Both the position numbers and the translations under genes were made by a program. Positions 33,058 to 34,330 of a stretch of DNA of 34,330 nt are shown here, one piece after another. Origin of the DNA: Sphaerochaetaceae bacterium. GTDB lineage: Bacteria > Spirochaetota > Spirochaetia > Sphaerochaetales > Sphaerochaetaceae. The stretch spans positions 1 to 34,330 of the forward strand of contig JAQQAR010000057.1 of the NCBI GenBank assembly GCA_028532765.1. The letters are read 5' to 3'. Numbering within the stretch: the stretch's first letter is position 1; each line of letters begins with the position of its first letter. Below the pieces are notes generated by a model. It was not told the DNA's origin and did no database searches. It was given only the letters and a program-made list of their open reading frames with translations.

Positions 33058-34151
33058 AGTTACAGAATGTAATACAAGGAGTTGGTTCTCTTAAGGAATT
33101 ACCTTTAATCCTTAGAAATGACAATCATTCACGAGTTCTTCTAATTACCGGAGGAGAATCCTTTGGAAGCATTATAGATGCTGCTGTTTATGAGAAATTG
33201 TTTGAAGGGAGCGTTGTTCATAGAATAAAAGGGTTTCATTTTTCTCCAAAGTATGAGGATATTGTTTCAGCTTTACAGGAGGCGAAGTCTTTTAAACCTA
33301 CTGTGATTGTTAGCATCGGTGGAGGGACGGTAATTGATATCGCTAAGTTAGTGAATGCATTTTATACCCTTGATTATGATATAAAACCATATATTCAAGG
33401 AGAAAGAGCTATTGAATCAATAGTTTTACCTCTTATTGTGGTACCTACAACTTCTGGAACAGGAAGTGAAGCTACACATTTTGCAGTTGCTTATGTAGAT
33501 GGTAAGAAGTATTCAGTTGCTCATGAAGCTATGCTCCCAAATCATGTGATCTTAGACCCTAGCCTTACATATAGCCTACCTTCCTTCCAGACTGCAGCAA
33601 CTGGGATGGATGCTCTATGCCAAGGTATTGAATCATATTGGTCTGTTAACTCTACTGAAGAATCAAGGCAATTTGCTCGAAAAGCAATAGAATTTTCGAC
33701 TGAATTTCTGCTACAAGCATATTCGGAACCCAATCCGAAGAATAGAGAGGGAATGCAGTTGGCAGCTTTCTATTCAGGGAAAGCTATTAACATTTCAAAG
33801 ACAACTGCTGCTCATGCATTCTCATATCATTTGACATCAAAATATGGTATTCCACATGGTCAAGCAGTTGGCTTGTTGATAGGTTGGGTATTTCAGGAAA
33901 ATTTTAAGGTTATAGATGACAACTGCAATGACCCAAGAGGTTCCGTATTTGTTAGAGAGAGACTTGTCGAAATAAAACAAATACTGAAAATAGAAAGTGA
34001 TGAAGATATTACACTTTATTTTCAGAAAATGAATAAGCGACTTGGATTGCAGAGTGAGAGGTTCTCTTTAACAAGAGAAACAATAAAAGAACTAATGCAG
34101 GTGGTTAATCAGGAAAGGTTGAGTAATAATCCGGTAAAAATTGGAACTTGA
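33054..34151 (+). CDS. Iron-type alcohol dehydrogenase, likely phosphonoacetaldehyde reductase
   Basis: A 365-residue group III (Fe-dependent) alcohol dehydrogenase. The nucleotide-binding motif is SIGGGTVIDIAK near residues 86-97, with PTTSGTGSEAT following. Metal ligands are visible as the aspartate in ATGMDALCQGIESYW and the histidines in TTAAHAFSYHL and YGIPHGQAVG. In phosphonate loci this family reduces phosphonoacetaldehyde to 2-hydroxyethylphosphonate (PhpC-like). Its place as the last gene of the cassette, in a 4-base overlap, and the absence of a transaminase support that role. A general aldehyde reductase is the alternative. Confidence 0.85.
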   Translation: MKLQNVIQGVGSLKELPLILRNDNHSRVLLITGGESFGSIIDAAVYEKLFEGSVVHRIKGFHFSPKYEDIVSALQEAKSFKPTVIVSIGGGTVIDIAKLVNAFYTLDYDIKPYIQGERAIESIVLPLIVVPTTSGTGSEATHFAVAYVDGKKYSVAHEAMLPNHVILDPSLTYSLPSFQTAATGMDALCQGIESYWSVNSTEESRQFARKAIEFSTEFLLQAYSEPNPKNREGMQLAAFYSGKAINISKTTAAHAFSYHLTSKYGIPHGQAVGLLIGWVFQENFKVIDDNCNDPRGSVFVRERLVEIKQILKIESDEDITLYFQKMNKRLGLQSERFSLTRETIKELMQVVNQERLSNNPVKIGT

Positions 34152-34211
34152 CAGAGTATATCGGTACCAGGAAGAATTGTCACATTTTCCACAAAATGAA
34201 TAGTAAATTAT

Positions 34212-34300
34212 CATGATCAGCCAACTAAAAAGTTGCCACAGGTGAAGAGCCCAGGCGAAGGGCTTTCAGCTCACTTTGGCTGGTCATGGATAATTTTTTT
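34212..34300 (+). terminator. Long imperfect palindrome with T-tract
   Basis: CATGATCAGCCAA (34212-34224) pairs with TTGGCTGGTCATG (34276-34288) at 12 of 13 positions, the exception being a G-U pair. Inside lie a CAACT/AGTTG hairpin (34222-34235, sharing bases with the outer arm) and AGCCC pairing with GGGCT. Seven T (34294-34300) follow. It is well placed to end the polysaccharide-phosphonate operon. Its complexity also fits a small structured RNA or the end of a mobile element. Confidence 0.5.
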
Positions 34301-34330
34301 GAACTGAACCGTGTCCCTCATGCTATGGGG

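Overview
The window looks like chromosomal DNA of a free-living spirochaete, most likely Sphaerochaeta or a close relative. This rests on the style of the sugar-type binding protein (a cleaved leader ending in VFAQG followed by a charged start), the mix of PAS-GGDEF, LacI/RbsABC-like and polysaccharide genes, and moderate base composition. It is a judgement from reading, not a database match. No rRNA, tRNA or CRISPR array was found.

Region 1 (1-3060) is a worn defence or mobile patch: an AAA15-like ATPase whose 3' half is missing, a structured intergenic palindrome, and an AbiE-type type IV toxin-antitoxin pair whose toxin gene is cut off where it meets the tail of a convergent GFA-family gene. 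Region 2 (3060-7345) holds ordinary accessory genes: a PAS-PAS-GGDEF diguanylate cyclase, a TetR-type regulator followed by a radical-SAM-like protein that has lost its Fe-S cysteine motif, and a secreted protein of unknown function. Region 3 (7400-13110) is a self-contained catabolic operon driven by a near-perfect sigma-70 promoter with a LacI-type operator on its start site: LacI regulator, amidohydrolase, then ATPase, permease and binding protein of a ribose/xylose-type ABC importer. Region 4 (13119-13736) has two small XRE-type genes on the minus strand, separated by a 7-bp tandem repeat that could switch them between separate and fused states.

Region 5 (about 14000-34300) is a long plus-strand surface-polysaccharide locus, AT-rich over much of its length. 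It starts with a winged-helix regulator behind a hairpin-rich leader, then a DUF2971 gene, a DegT/DnrJ aminotransferase, a PglC-like initiating sugar-phosphate transferase, a GNAT acetyltransferase, two GT4 glycosyltransferases, a TupA-like ATP-grasp protein, a Wzy-like polymerase, a Wzx-like flippase and a TagF/TagB-like CDP-glycerol-type transferase. It ends with a tightly coupled phosphonate cassette: cytidylyltransferase-PEP mutase fusion, phosphonopyruvate decarboxylase, a second (LicC/PntC-like) nucleotidyltransferase and an iron-type alcohol dehydrogenase.

Taken together, the last genes predict a polysaccharide decorated with a CMP-activated phosphonate. Because no aminoethylphosphonate transaminase is present and a phosphonoacetaldehyde-reductase-like dehydrogenase is, 2-hydroxyethylphosphonate is the likely group. 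Embedded in the middle of the locus (20129-23981) and closed by its own terminator is a two-gene unit, an uncharacterised protein plus a PHP-SMC-like TrlF ATPase, which is a good candidate for an anti-phage system. The phosphonate-to-TagF link, this two-gene unit and the repeat-linked XRE pair are the most interesting parts of the window.
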